In this document: one piece after another, positions 48,201 to 60,531 of the stretch
Layout: each line of letters begins with the position of its first letter
Numbering within the stretch: position 1 is the first letter of the stretch
NCBI RefSeq assembly: GCF_001949145.1
Contig: NW_019091440.1
Span: forward strand, 347,281-411,280
Direction: 5' to 3'
From: Acanthaster planci
Lineage: Eukaryota; Echinodermata; Asteroidea; Valvatida; Acanthasteridae
DNA length: 64,000 nucleotides
Program-made: the position numbers and the translations under genes
The notes under the pieces: generated by a model
Told to the model about the DNA's origin: nothing
The model's database searches: none
Seen by the model: only the letters and a program-made list of their open reading frames with translations

Positions 48201-51200
48201 GTAGGACCAAAAGTTGCACGTGGAATGCACAAACAGTCTTATCTCCATGGAATCTATTTTGTTTTTGCACAAAAAGGCCAACAGAAATCAGCATCTCACC
48301 ATATGTTCTCAAATTTTAAGTTCTTTTGCAAATCCCCAATCTTTCGGCCGTAAATCAACTGCATGATTTTCAAATTGGCTGGATTAAAAAAGTCAGTTTT
48401 CAGTGAGGAAAAAAGTTACAAAATCCACATAATTTGCTATGAAGGAACCGCAAAGAATATTTTGGCTTTACAGACGGGAAATTCATTCATACAGGAAAGT
48501 ACCAATGATTCCATAGTTACGTGATCCTATAACTGAACTGTTATACGTCACGTCTGGTCTTCGAGTGCATGGTATTCCCATTAAGTCTGTTCACATACGA
48601 AGTTACTTGACCGCACTTCGAGAATAATTACCTGTCCTTATATCAAGCACAGATGTAAACCTTTTTTACTCCTTGCCAAACCTATACCTGAATACCAGCA
48701 CAACTCGGTACCGAAATTCGGTTATTGCGAACCGACCAAAAAAATCCTATCGAGTTAGGGTTGCTTTGTTGACGCTCCCTACTCGATTGACGGAAACCAG
48801 ACGCAAGGCTGCGTCAGTCATGGCGCAGTCGTTCGTTGGGCCTGGTAGAAAGGCGCACATCCAAGTTGGTGCCGAATGATTGTGGACATATTGGACCAAT
48901 AAAATGGGCAATTACTCCCCCCTAGGAAATCAGCTGAGCGGTTGGAAGGATCCCTCCTGGCCTCCCAGTCGACTGAAGGACACCGTCGTGAGTCCCACTC
49001 GGCCTCAGTGTTACAAAGGAGAAAATAGGCCTACGTATAAACCAAGCTTTAGACCGACAGTTACCTTGGGCTACTGTCATCAGATTGCACCGAAAACGCT
49101 CGTCTGATTTCTGAAGTTTGCGTGGCAGAACGTGACTAAAAGGTTTTTTCAACGTGTCTGTTCAGCGGACAAAAAATTCAAGACTTTAACTTTATCGGTC
49201 ATAAAAAGTATGAAATTGCACTAGATTGTCCCTTAACACGTGACCAGGCGGATTCTCCTTCACGTTCAACGAAAATGAAACATACTTATCATGGTCGAGT
49301 CTGGATCCTAACCCGACAGCAGTGTGCAAAACATTAGCCAAAGGCACACCTGTGAGAATCTTCGTGCTCTAATCCGCCTTGAGCATGACCATCCCTTGTC
49401 GGTTAAAGAGAGAGCCATCTTAGTCGGGAGTGTTCATTTTTTTGGTAGCGATGCGACCGCAGTGCATGCATTTCTTAGTCGTTCGTGAACCAGCGAAGTG
49501 CATTTCCCAGCAGACGTTTTGAGCGCCAATCACAAGGCACTCTTTAGTCAAAATGATTATCGTCTGCGAACGGCTGACTCAACATCCACTTTTAAAAACA
49601 ATGCGAACTGCACCAAAACTGAGACAATTATACCAACCCAAACACGCGTTCTTTGAGGGAAGGTAAGTGAACTTCAGCAATTTCTCAAGGAAAAGAAGTG
49701 AGTGGTTTTCAAACGCGGCAGCAGGTCTACGGATCACAGTAATTTTATTGCTTTTGCTGTCCCTGGCCCATCTGGGAGTACTATCTGTTTTGTACTGTAC
49801 CCATTGTTCTGTGTTATCCTGTCATGTCTACTGTTTTGGCCAAATAAATAATACCAATAAAAAAATGAACGGACTTCGTTCTCCGATTATGCTTATAAAA
49901 CGAGCTTGGTAGGACTACATCTTCCGTGTTTGGATAATTTACCAGTTCTTAACGCTGTTCTTTGTAATGCAGATCCGAAAGGTGTCTTTATTTCAGTTCA
50001 AAGCATGCACGTCTGTTTTCATTCGCAATGCAGACCAAACCAAGCCAACAAGACTGTCAACTTTGTCTGGAACATTAAACTCTCGCCGATTGACACGAGG
50101 CACCGCGGGAGTCAGGTCCCATTTTGTGTTATCCACCATAAAAAGCAGTTCCGGCAAACAGAGGCCCGAGATAAGGGGGTTTGTCTCAGGAAGTCTTGCC
50201 ACCCGAGAGAAGTTAATGCAGACGGGTTCCCTTTTTAAAAGTTCAACTTGGAGTATCCGGTTCGTAAGTGTGACGTCACTTCAGTTTAAACCGCGCCCAC
50301 TGCACACGTGCACTGCACATAGGATTACATGCAACCATGGAACCGGAAGTTAACGCGCACCTTTCGCAATTGTCCAATGAGAGCCTGCAAATCGTGGCGC
50401 GTTTGCCTTTGTGACGAAGTCACTAACGAACCCGAATGGTAACAATCAGTGGCGCATACGATTTGAGATTGGATGTTGAATTTTGAAACTATTCCAGATG
50501 TTATGCAGATAACCTTTAAGTGAGTATTTTAAATGTTATTAAAAATTGAGCCACTGAGCGCACCTATCCATCTCAAGGTCTCGCTTGCATGTAATTAATG
50601 ACGTAAACAAAGAATGTCCCGATACGAAATATGTAACAGCTCTCGTTCCGCTAGTCTCGTTCCCAGCCGTCTTATGGGAGACTGCTCAGCCTGAGTCATC
50701 ATCGCCGTTCACCGGTTCCACTAGAGACAAGCGTCTTATCTTCCACATCATGAAGAGAAAAGTTGTCAGTGAAGACATGGGAAAGTACAACGGACACTTT
50801 TTGGGCAAGAGCTCAGTGTATGCGAGGTAAACCGCTTCAGAAGAACTACAGCCCACAGCCGTAGGCATAGACAAGTGGGTGTCCAATTTTGCTTTGAGCC
50901 TGAAAATCGGTGCGTTTACGTTGGTTGCGTTGTTACTCTTACACACCTATCATGCCAAATATCCTCATCAAATGGGGTCCAGAATACACGGTGCATAATT
51001 GACACCAGGAGAAGAGCGTTAATCTGAGATTGTCGACACGCCTTAGCGTTTCTGTCATTTCCCAAATTTCCCCAGGAAAATAACTCAAGGGTTGAAAAGT
51101 GGTCGAATTGAACTTGGTGAAAAGGTACACCGACTCATATTTGGTTAATATAAAAAAGGTCAAAGGTGATCTAGTTGTATACAACATGAATTGCTGCCTT

Positions 51201-54200
51201 AGGTTTTAGAATAAAATTTGACACTGCTGTAGAATGCGCATGCTTCCGGAGTGACGTAATAGCACCGAATAACAGAACGGGAGTTTATGACATGTCGATG
51301 TTGCGGTTGTTTACACCACACAGCCTGTATTCTGCCGCTATTGACAGTGCATAGACAAAATGAGCCCCGATGCGTCACGACAGAACCCCCCACCCTATCT
51401 CCAAATTCCCTCCGCTTCCCCCTCCCCAATCGACGCCGCTCAGCCGCGCACGGGCCTAAATCTGGCCGATCTTGGCACCAACTGCCGGTGCGAGGACGAT
51501 CTCGTGGACAGGTTTATCCGAAAACCGGACGGGACCGGACTGAACCGGAAGGCCCCGGTGGAATCCGGAAACAACACAGGTTTACGTGGGGGGAGTATTT
51601 TTGTAACGTGTTGATTGAGTGTGTGGGGAAGGGGGCTTGATCCGGAGGCAGCGGAGACGCTACATGGCTAGGGTGTCAAGGTCGACATCACCGGCTATTA
51701 AATTATTGCCAAAATACAATTTGCGGCAACCACAGGGCTTGACCAGATCTGCAAAAAAGGTCACATTGGGGTTACACAGCTCCGTTATACGATATACATG
51801 AATATTTTAAGAATGGTTTTGAACGCTGCAATTTGACCTTGTGACCCTGACAATTCAGCCAAAAAGCCCTACATTTGGCCCACGTATACTGCGCCAAACA
51901 GGAGCGGCATTGGCTCGATTTATCTTCCTCTCAACCAAAAGTTTAATGAAATCGAACGATATCGCTGAGTAATTGTAACCCTCAAGAATCAAGCACCAAT
52001 CCCTGAAGATAAAGAACTCTTCCAGGGGGTTCAGGTTTCCCAATTTAATACCCTTTCTAAAGCTCTGGCAACTTTGGCCCACGACAAGAATTTGTCATCG
52101 GTATTCTACACTAATTTCCACTCAGGAAGGCGAAGTTATTTCTGAATACAAAAAGGGAAATTAAGGAGGAGGAAACGCAGCAAGTAAAGGACCCCAAACA
52201 GGGGTCAAATCGGGTCAGACGAGGGTCAGATGAGGTCACTACCTTCAATGTGACGTCGTTAGTCACCTGCAATAACACAAAGTCTCGAATCGATAAATAC
52301 CATGCAGGCAGTCAAAACAATGGATAAGACGGCTGATCATTACATATTTCCAAGTCGGAATGCTAGCACACAAGTCCTTTCAAATGTTCTTGCGATTCAA
52401 ACAGAGAGATTGAAAAGATGGATAACGTGTGGTTTTTCGTTTATCAGCTGGTGGCATAAGCGATTGTGCGGCACGTGAACATCTGTTCACTTCATTCTTT
52501 ACTATTTGTGAATGTATAACGAATAGCATTCCACCACAGCTTAAGTTCACGTTGGTCTTTTTGGGATATCTCGAAACTTGAAACTCGTTCTCGGAAAAAA
52601 AGGGAGAAAATACTGTCGCAACCTTGATGCCATGGGGCGGCCAAAAAGGCTAGAGCTTTCTCTCAGGCAGTCTACTCTGCAACAAATGACTATAAGTCTG
52701 CAGGGGTCCACAAACTGAAAGTACATCATGCCACGAGTTGCCGGGATTATCCCCCGGATTTCTCCACAGTAAGAATTCTGCTTCCAGGTTTTTTGCAACC
52801 CCTGGCCTTGGGCAAGGATGTTGAATCCTTAAACTTCACAACCTTCGGTGAGGAGGCGTCTCGACTGTCACATTTGACAAAGCTTATGGCTGTTCTCCAT
52901 TTAAATACTTGGTGGAGGGTTTTTGATGGACATCGACTCTCGAAAAAAGTCTATAAACAGGTTAAGTAAATTAAAGATACAAACTTCGCTAATGTACATC
53001 CACAAATAATAAAAATTGTGGACCAGCAGTGCATTAAGGGATAAAATGTTTTCGACTAGTAAGGATAGTAAGGATAGTAAAAAAAGCCGTTCTCTGGTGT
53101 TCAGCTCAAGCGTAATCACTCCTATTCGGATTTAATAGGCGAAATCAAGTATAGTGTACACATGATAAGATTAGGTAAGTTAATAGTTGAGGCTTTATAT
53201 CTAAGAATTTGGGATAAACGTCCGTGTCCTGATGTATCTCTGGGATGGAAATGATATTCAACATGGTGATTTCCGATTTCAACCTTAGGAGCGTCACCAG
53301 TTCGGAAGGGACGCTGCTGTGAAAATTCAGTAAATTTTGCTTGTCGTAATTTTCTGTTCACGTCGCGTGGAGGGGTTCTGACTATTTATGGAATGGAATG
53401 GGATATGTGCTCTTCCAATTTGCTACATCTCGAAATGATATAAAGATGTAGTTCTTACATCAAGTGGACGTTGAAATTAATACCATGATTTCAATGCCAT
53501 CAATCAAATGAAGACTATATATGTTTGACTAGATCAAATCTTGCTATTGGCTTGAATCATCCTTTGCCTTTGGTTCGCCTGGATATTTTTTTTCACAGAC
53601 TTTCAAACTGAGGCAATTTATTGACAGCGCAAGGGAATATGTCACCTGTTTCCGGTGGATGAGACTCTGGAGGGGACAGGAATGACCAAAGGGTCCTTGC
53701 TCTCTGACCAACCCGTCCTGTCGGTGGGCAATGCTCTTCTTTGATGTAACCTTCTCCAGCCGCTGTATTGTCCAGTCTGTTTATCTTTGATGGCATCGGT
53801 GATCAGCCCTAAAAATCCCTCAAAATAATGTCTCTTTAAACACCCATTCACCGCCAAAGAATGTCCACTTCGATGTTTGCTTCCTACGTTTTTTCCCCGG
53901 CTTGACCCAAGGTCCTTTCCTCCGATCGTCAGCCTTTACTCCTTTTTTTGAGGGGGGTCTGTAAGTCCGCCATTATGCAATGAGTGAGAGACCGCACCGC
54001 CGGTTCAACACCCTCCTTTCCCGCCTACATGTCAGGTGTAACGACGAGGGTGGAAGCAATTAGCACCGGACCCTTCAGCTCCTTTTATGCGCCCAAATGA
54101 CCCATTGTTGGGCTGCTTTCACGGCTGTCGCGGTAGCCATCAAAAGAAGGGGGTGTGTTGCAGATGACTAATGATGACCCGGGATGAAAGCGCGGACAAT

Positions 54201-57200
54201 GAGCAGGGAAGCCTGCCAAGTACCGGTCCCGTCGCCTCAGAGCGCCCGGAAGGGCTCTTGAAGAGAAGGGGAGAGGTTGTCTGAAGCCCCCCTAATGATG
54301 ACCACAAGCCTGAGGTGGGGGACAAGAGGATTCGGGCATCCTTTCTTGTCATCTTTACGGGAGAGACAAGATGTTCTCCCTGAACGATTCATCCAAGAGG
54401 AATTCCCGATGGATTTAATTGGCCGAGCTTACATGCAGCACGTACGGGTGGCAAACCGACGCGCACGGCTGGGGGAATTAATATTGAAGAGAAAAAAAAG
54501 CGAAACAAAAAAACGAGAAGACAGGGTTTACCGAATCTGTTAAGCCACTGTTAGGGTTAAGGATTAAGATTAGCCGCGTTTAAAAGGGATCAACACAACT
54601 AGGATTTCAAAACAAATTGTTGTCCGCGTGGAGCAAAGACCGGTGTCATTTCTTGAATTGGCGTCCCACCCTGTGACAGAACGAGATGGACGCTAAAATG
54701 ATGGAACTGGTGTCAGATGAGGAAGACACTTTGAAAAACAATTATAACTAGTAACAAGATGAGAAAGGTAACAGAACCGATAAGGGTAATCGGTTACAAC
54801 TAGACCTGACAGGCCTGGAAGAGGGAATTCTTAAATTCCAGCGGGACCGTACAGGCTACGTTCAGAATTAAATCCACTACTTTAATCTAAAGGTTTAACA
54901 TCTGTCTTGATTGCGTCAACGTTCCTGGTTGCAAATCTGATCTAAAATGAATACAATATACTGGAAAAACAGACAAATACTGAAAGAACACAAGAAAGAG
55001 AAATTGGTGATTTTTTTCAGTTAAAAAGACGCCTTCCGTGCAGTGTACAGAAGATAAAATCATGCTGGGAGTCTACAGTCCATTTAAATCAATTTGCGGG
55101 GAGGAATGAAAGTTTAATCAAATTAAAGATGGTTTCCAGTGAACAAATTGTGTCCTGGCACACAACGAAACACAACAAAAATGATCATCCAATCCTCCCC
55201 CCCCCATATTAATTAAGCATATACATGTAAATTAATTAAAGTTACAGTTTACTAATATCTTGCTTAGAGCGCAGTTCTATGCATGGGAAAAACACTAACC
55301 ATCATCCAGTTTCAGTAACCTAAAATACAAATAATTGGGTTTGGATAACCTGTCAAACTACCGGTACTGTTTACACGCATTCACGTTGGGCAACTAATTT
55401 GCTTCCGATGATTAATCTGAGGGAGATTGTCTTCCTTAGTGTTTCCGGGTTTTACAAGGGGTAACGAGGACGAGGGAATTGAACCCCAATTTATTTTTCG
55501 AAAAGAATGACCCAGCTAGGTTGTTTACTCATGTCTTAACATGCTGTCTCCTATTCATCAGGTGCATCGTTAAAAAAGAAAACTTATACATGACCAGCTC
55601 GAGGGATCGCAAGGAACGGAGCGCAGGGGAGAGTTCTAATTGTGTGAAATTGCAAAACATGGTCCCGTTGGGAGACGCTTGGAATTCGCTTCCCTCCGCC
55701 GGGATAAATGTCAAACTCCTCACAGTCGTGACCTGATTCTGCCGTCCGGGATCCGGTCTTGTGCGGAGACTGGCCCCGGGACGGGCCTGCTCTCCTTGCC
55801 TCCACCAATGCGCATGCCATGACGTGCAGATGCGCTGCTGGCGCCCACCAAGCCACTGGGCGAGAACAGGTGCGCGTGCGCATGCCCAACGGGCAAAACG
55901 TAAGGAGTATCCCCAGCATGGTGTTCAACCTCATCACACAAAAACCTGGACCGGTGTGTATTTCAAGATGGAGTCGATTCTCTGATGAAACCCCAGACAG
56001 ACTGTCCCCCTAGCAACCGCAAAGTACCAAAAGGGGAACTTTGGTTTGTCTGCACGGACAATTGGTCATAAAAACAATGTGTTTTAAATTTCCATTTTTT
56101 CTAGAATGATTTTCAATAGACAACTTTTGAACAACAAACTCAGAGGGAAAAAAAGGTATAGTGCGAAAGGACAGAAGCCTAAGCCTTAATCTAATCTGCT
56201 TTAATTACGTCAATGTTTTTAGCCGCTCCGAGATAACAGAAAAACCTGACAAACAAACCATTTTTTCCTTCTTCGCTTGATGACATTCCTGAGGTAAAAA
56301 AAGGTCAGATCTGCCACTCATCCAAACAAACTGAATGTTCCCACTTCTCACAGCTTATAAATACAACAGCTTGAAACCAATCTTGTTAATTCACTGGCTG
56401 ATAACTGTCTTGTGCGATTTTTTTTTGTTTCAATGAAATCAATTTAAAACAAGAGCGTAGGTTCACTGAAGGAGGGCGACGATCGTGGGGCACACGTAGC
56501 TTTGTCCTTCGTGGTCTGAGTGACGGGGCTTCCACATTAATTTACTTTATCGTTCAATCGCGTTATGAAAGACACATGAGCGAGTCGTCTCGGTGACTTA
56601 ATTAAAAGTAGTCTCATTTTTATGCAAAGTGCCTTAAGATCTTTGGACATGGGGGGGTTGCAAAGTTAAGGACGACGAGACGGAAAGATAGAATCGAAGG
56701 GGAGATGGTTATCTGAGAAGTGTCTTGGGAGACCATCCGGCGCCGAGCGGGCACCGCCGAGCATCGATCGACAGGCATGCCCGCCTGACCTCGGTCAAGA
56801 AATGATAAGACACGCAGTCTGAGATGGGGGGGGGCACTTGGCTCAAGGTAAGTTCAAGCTATGGTGTAAGTTTTTAATTGAATCCGGGGCCGGGGGTAAG
56901 ACCAAGCCGGGGGGTTACGTCGGGGATGGAAATGAGTTCCCAATACCTCCGGCGTTCTTCTCTCCAAATGTTATGAATGCTAACGCTGTGTTTTGATCAA
57001 GGACATACTAAAGAGGAAATATGCCCTGACATAATTTTTTTTAATAGCATGCATCGTTTTGCACTTCATTACATGATGTACTTGAATAAGTCAAGATGAA
57101 ACTAAGTTAAGGTTTCTAGTCTTCATGGTCTTTCCATTACGAATACAAACAACTCAATCTTCAGTTATCGAAAAATCAATTTTTGCTATAAAAAAACAGT

Positions 57201-58439
57201 TATTACTAGTTCTGCTATAGTTGTAAGTTGTTCCGGAAAAAAGTATTAAAGGTAACCCATGAGTAAACGTCACGTACATGTACAGCTCATGTACGTGACT
57301 TTAAGTACCTGTGTCTGTAGGGCGCTAAGTCTAAGTTATAAACCATATTACTCAAAATACAGCTTCGATAAAAATGTCGGGAAAGGCAACCAACTAGTCC
57401 GATTTCTCAACGATCAACGACACTACACTGCCGATATTTTCCAATAACATATTATGTTTCAAACGACCACCATCGGATTATGCATGTACACACTGCGACG
57501 GCTTTAAGACAGGCGATGGTTATGTGCGGATATATTGCCGTCAATGTCGGGGGCTTTAGGTCGATCTGTTTGACCCTGCGAATTACACGCTAGAGGTTTG
57601 GAAGTCACTGTTACCATGACAAATAGAATAACGGCAATGCAACCAGGTGAGCGGCATCTGGGCTGCGGGATTATTAATCTCGTCTACAGTCTTACCAGCC
57701 GAATCCTTTTCTCCCTCCGTCTCTTTAATCTGGATAAAATGAAACTACAGCTCTCACTCAGCTCTGTCAGTGTGTCTACAGACTAGAAACTACGTAACAT
57801 TAAACTGATTGAAGGCACAGCATACATTTAATAATGGTTGAGTGCAATACAATGCTCGCGACTATTGTGCTCTTGATCTACAGGCCTGGCAGGTGATCAA
57901 TTAGTTAATTGATTGGTTTATTGATTGCGAGACTCACCTGACATGCCCGACGGTATCAGGCTGGACTGAGTGGGCTGGTCCGTGGTGTTCTTCTGGCGCA
58001 TCTCCGACTGGATGCACAGGCCGTTGTCCTCGGGGAACAGGTCGCATTCCAGCATGGCCGGCCAGGGGAAGCAGTTCCGGACCATGATGGGCTCGCAGTT
58101 CTGCCGGACCTTCTGGCAAAGGGAGCGGCAGGGGTAGATCGGGCGGTCCAGGCAGACGGGCGAGAACAAGGAGCAAAGGAAGAGCTGGGTGTCGTTGTCA
58201 CAGTTGACGATCAGCAGCGGGATCCAGCCCTGCGACTGGTCCTTCACTTCGAAGATGGAGTCGTGGTCCAGGAGGTTGGGCATCCGCATCCGGTTGTAGC
58301 CGATGTTCTGGCACAGGGTGAGATCGGAGGGTATGTCCACACAGGTCGGCTTGGTGATCCGACCCGAGAGATCCATGGCATAGCCGGCCGTCATGCGGGC
58401 CAGACACGCTGCAAACACGACCGTCACGAACCCCAGCAT
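32664..58439 (-). CDS. sfrp1/2/5: Secreted Frizzled-related protein, sFRP1/2/5 class
   Basis: Exons on the reverse strand: 58439-57938, 41978-41886 and 33205-32664, all joined at phase 1 with GT-AG introns, giving 378 residues. There is a hydrophobic N-terminal signal of about 21 residues. The Frizzled CRD has the ten canonical cysteines (33, 43, 80, 89, 96, 104, 108, 115, 132, 142) and the subfamily hallmarks CVDIPSDL, FLCSLFSPVCLDRPIYPCR and CEPIMV. The NTR domain follows (about 176-299). The three-exon plan with a short middle exon is the one known in vertebrate SFRP1/2/5. The role is extracellular Wnt modulation. Oddities: an extra Cys123 in the CRD, Phe177 where the first NTR cysteine is expected, and a tail of roughly 60 residues dominated by Arg, Glu and Lys. 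Both introns are very long (about 16.0 and 8.7 kb). Confidence 0.93.
34948..35183. mobile_element. MITE with TACTCTCTAAATC termini
   Basis: 236 bp with 13-bp perfect inverted ends, TACTCTCTAAATC and GATTTAGAGAGTA. The inner sequence is rich in paired CACTC/GAGTG motifs. CTTT flanks both ends and could be a 4-bp target duplication. No coding capacity. Confidence 0.7.
35867..35886 (+). repeat. TTA microsatellite
   Basis: Uninterrupted TTA/TAT triplets over about 20 bases. Confidence 0.9.
36761..36922. mobile_element. Short TIR element with TACGTCAC/GTGACGTCAC ends
   Basis: Left ATAGAGTACCGAAGTGAATA then CGTCAC. Right GTGACGTCACACCTCGGTAC then TCTAT, so the ends are inverted copies. The centre holds tandem GCGCGAGAACCA units (36815-36850) and an inverted CTGGTTCAC. 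Shares the CRE-like motif but not the outer ends of family B. Confidence 0.6.
38215..38615 (+). repeat. CTCAAGTC-type minisatellite, tract 2 (reverse orientation)
   Basis: Many degenerate units of CAAGTCTCAAGTCACTCAGAT. This is the complement of the GACTTGAGACTTGA motif of tracts 1 and 3. It lies in intron 2 of the sFRP1/2/5 gene. Confidence 0.85.
41886..41978 (-). CDS. sfrp1/2/5: sFRP1/2/5 exon 2: first NTR cysteines
   Basis: 93 nt, phase 1-1, between ACCTTCCAACAG and GTAAGT. Encodes GMVAAVGSLFTQCHDDADAA then SIVEYFCNADF. That matches the CxxC...IIEHLCASEF block of SFRP1, except that the first cysteine of the pair is Phe177. Too short to stand out as an open frame, it was found by its match and its splice sites. 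Confidence 0.9.
44631..44822 (+). repeat. SINE-like family D, copy 2
   Basis: Contains TTGAGCAGAAGCACCCCGTC, CATGTTGGTCGGGAGTTTTA, TCATAGTCGTTCGTGAACCA and TGTGCCCTCTCTTGGTCC in the same order as the other copies. Confidence 0.75.
49391..49522 (+). repeat. SINE-like family D, copy 3 (right end missing)
   Basis: Matches from CCCTTGTCGGTTAAAGAG through GTCGTTCGTGAACCAGCGAA to GTGCATTTCCCAGCAGACG. The GCGCCCTCTCTTGG end is absent. Confidence 0.7.
50255..50436 (+). mobile_element. MITE family B, copy 3
   Basis: Starts ATCCGGTTCGTAAGTGTGAC and ends CACTAACGAACCCGAAT. It has TGACGTCA near the left end and lies in intron 1 of the sFRP1/2/5 gene. The internal sequence AACCATGGAACCGGAAGTTA matches copy 22946. 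Confidence 0.8.
57269..57299. repeat. Perfect 12-bp hairpin
   Basis: GTCACGTACATG, loop TACAGCT, CATGTACGTGAC. It lies in intron 1 of the sFRP1/2/5 gene, about 640 bp downstream of exon 1 in the gene's direction. Confidence 0.9.
57938..58439 (-). CDS. sfrp1/2/5: sFRP1/2/5 exon 1: signal peptide and Frizzled CRD
   Basis: Begins with ATG at 58439-58437 (context ACAATGC). Residues 1-167 end in ...SGMS and the donor CAG|GTGAGT. The exon frame is GC-rich compared with surrounding DNA. Extra Cys123 lies in VRNCFPWP. Confidence 0.95.
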
Positions 58440-60524
58440 TGTACTATATATCAGCCGCTCCCCTCTCGAATAAAAGTGACAGACTGAAGTACGCAGTCTC
58501 CTTCAAGTCAGCTGCGCACCAAATGGTCCTCTCTTTACAACAACACTGCCAAAAATATCCCCCCAAAACAAACAGGCCCGGGTAGAATCTATTTGCTCAC
58601 GGTGGCTCAATTGGTGTGGCTCTGTTCGCTCCTGGCGTGAAACTCCACAAGGCCAAACACACGCGAAGAATGGCCTTTAGTCAACAAAATGATTCACTTG
58701 TCTGAAAGAAAGTCGATTTGGTTGGGCAGACGACCAACTTACTAAGTCTAAGAATTCAGCCAGGACGATCTTGTGTGGCATGCGGCGGCGATGAAGTGAG
58801 CGCTACGTGGTGCAAGCTGCAGTGCCTTTCACCCACTCACTGTGCGGTCTGTTGTTCGGTACTTCGCCGTGTAGTTGAAGTAGAAGTCACTGGTATATTG
58901 TACGCTGCTGTGCAGCTCAGCACAATGACTAACACGTACTGACGTGCATATACAGCGCTCCCCTGCCACACACTTACTAGTTACCCCACAGAATTGCCCA
59001 ATTTATTGCCAGACAGGCGTTCCTTGTTTTTCTTTTGCCGGCTGCTCAATAAAAACCGCGGGAGGGCGCATTGCAGAACATTGCCGGACAAAACGCTGAT
59101 CTTGAGACACTTCGCTAATGATGTATTATTTATGTCAACCAGATTACAGTCGAGTTTACCATTCACTACGGTGAAGGGAAGAAATCTTAATGATCGCGTA
59201 CTCAACTTTGAAGCCAAATCTTTGGAAGTTCGTGTCATCTTTAGAAGTTCGTGTCACACCGCTTGCCTATCAGGCCTTTTTGATTTGATAAAAACCAAGC
59301 CAACCAGGTGACAAATTGCACCTTACGAAACAATAGGTCCACAGAAAACCCCCTCGGTTGAGTGGTACAGTCTGAAATAAGAAATGCTTTTTTTTTTTTT
59401 GCTTAATGCGCATGCCAATCAATACATGTAGTATGGTTTCCGCCCCCTGGTTTTGTGATTTTGAGCCGAACCAGACTCAGGACATGCATGATGGATGAGG
59501 TCCATGTTCTGCACGTTTGCCAGATTGATTGTTGCATCTGTAGGTGACGTTCACCCCTGGAATCAAGTGTTGTTCTCACCTTGGAATAGCCCTTGCGCTT
59601 GTGACGAGCTGATGTGCTGTTGTCTTGATTGATTGTCGGACCATCACTGATTTCTGGTCGCTGCCGGAAATTGAACGCAAGGCGAAGTGTAACAAGGTGT
59701 GCTTGGCTGTTGTGGGGGAATGTGAATGACATATGACTACACAAAAGAAAAAATCAAAGATCGAATTAAGAGAAAGAAGAGTAAAAGACTACTTATTACG
59801 ACCATGCAGCTGACCTGAGTGGAGAAAAGAACTCTTTCTTTTTGGACATCAAGTATTTGAGAAAAAAGACCTTCCCGTACACAGCAGATTTATCTGCTTT
59901 TGAGGGGATGTGGATCCTAGACAACCGGACGCGTGTATTCAGGTTTCAAACTAATGCAACCTGGATTTAGGTAACATTCGTAACGTGTCGAATCTTACGC
60001 CGAAATTTGGGAAACCATGAGACAAGATCTTGCGTACGCAAATTGACTTTGAAAGAGTGCCAGAGGAAACGAAATTTCAAAACACACATAGCCTAAATAT
60101 CTTAGGGTTATTTTGACGCTTTCTATGAACGAGACACATTTATCACCTCTTTGCATGATGAATTGAGACGTAGCTTGAATAACATTTGCCACTCCCAGAT
60201 GTGGCGAGAACTTTTGAAACAGACAAAAACGGGGAGAAAATATTGCCGTGATGAATTGAATAAAGCATTGCGAATGACAGACTAAGGCCGCAGACACTTC
60301 TGAGAGAGCCCAATCTTGGAAACCTTAGACCAAATTGATTGATCCCCGTGCTCGTTCAAGTTACACCGATTCCGGAACTGAGATCTCAGAAGTCTGTTCC
60401 GTGCGCCGGGTCGAAGCCGGGCAGACGGTGTAACAAACACCCGAGCAATGTTGCTGACCCAGATTGGCCTGGACAGCGCAAGAAAGGAGAATTCTCGGGT
60501 GGAAGAAACCCGAGCCGAACATTT

Positions 60525-60531
60525 ATATAAA
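60525..60531 (+). promoter_or_regulatory. Candidate TATA box with GC-rich downstream region
   Basis: TATATAA(A) within ATTTATATAAAGCCCG, followed after about 30 bp by the locally GC-rich GCGGAGCGCGGCGCGGAGGC. The next ATG (about 60620) opens only nine codons unless spliced at CGTCAG|GTGTCG. It may be a promoter of a gene continuing to the right or of a non-coding RNA, or may be chance. Confidence 0.3.

Larger units (their letters stand above)
41979..57937 (-). other. Intron 1 of sFRP1/2/5 gene
   Basis: A 16-kb intron. It contains family D copies at 44631 and 49391, a family B MITE at 50255-50436 and a hairpin at 57269-57299. No nested gene was supported; the longest open frames lack domains and good splice signals. 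Enhancers of the Wnt antagonist could lie here but cannot be identified from one sequence. Confidence 0.55.

Noticed and set aside
51360-51614. 84-residue Pro/Asn-rich open frame with a possible donor at its end
   Set aside because: It reads somewhat like protein, but no acceptor, partner exon or homology could be named.
55584-55985. Overlapping frames on both strands
   Set aside because: They compete over the same DNA and show no family signature; probably a local GC-rich patch.
57934-58487. Open frames overlapping sFRP1/2/5 exon 1 in other frames and on the opposite strand
   Set aside because: Shadows of a GC-rich coding exon; only the frame with the ten CRD cysteines is real.
58600-58660. 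tRNA-like GGTGGCTCAATTGGT with GGCGTGAAACTCC
   Set aside because: The spacing is near a Pol III promoter, but acceptor and anticodon stems do not form.
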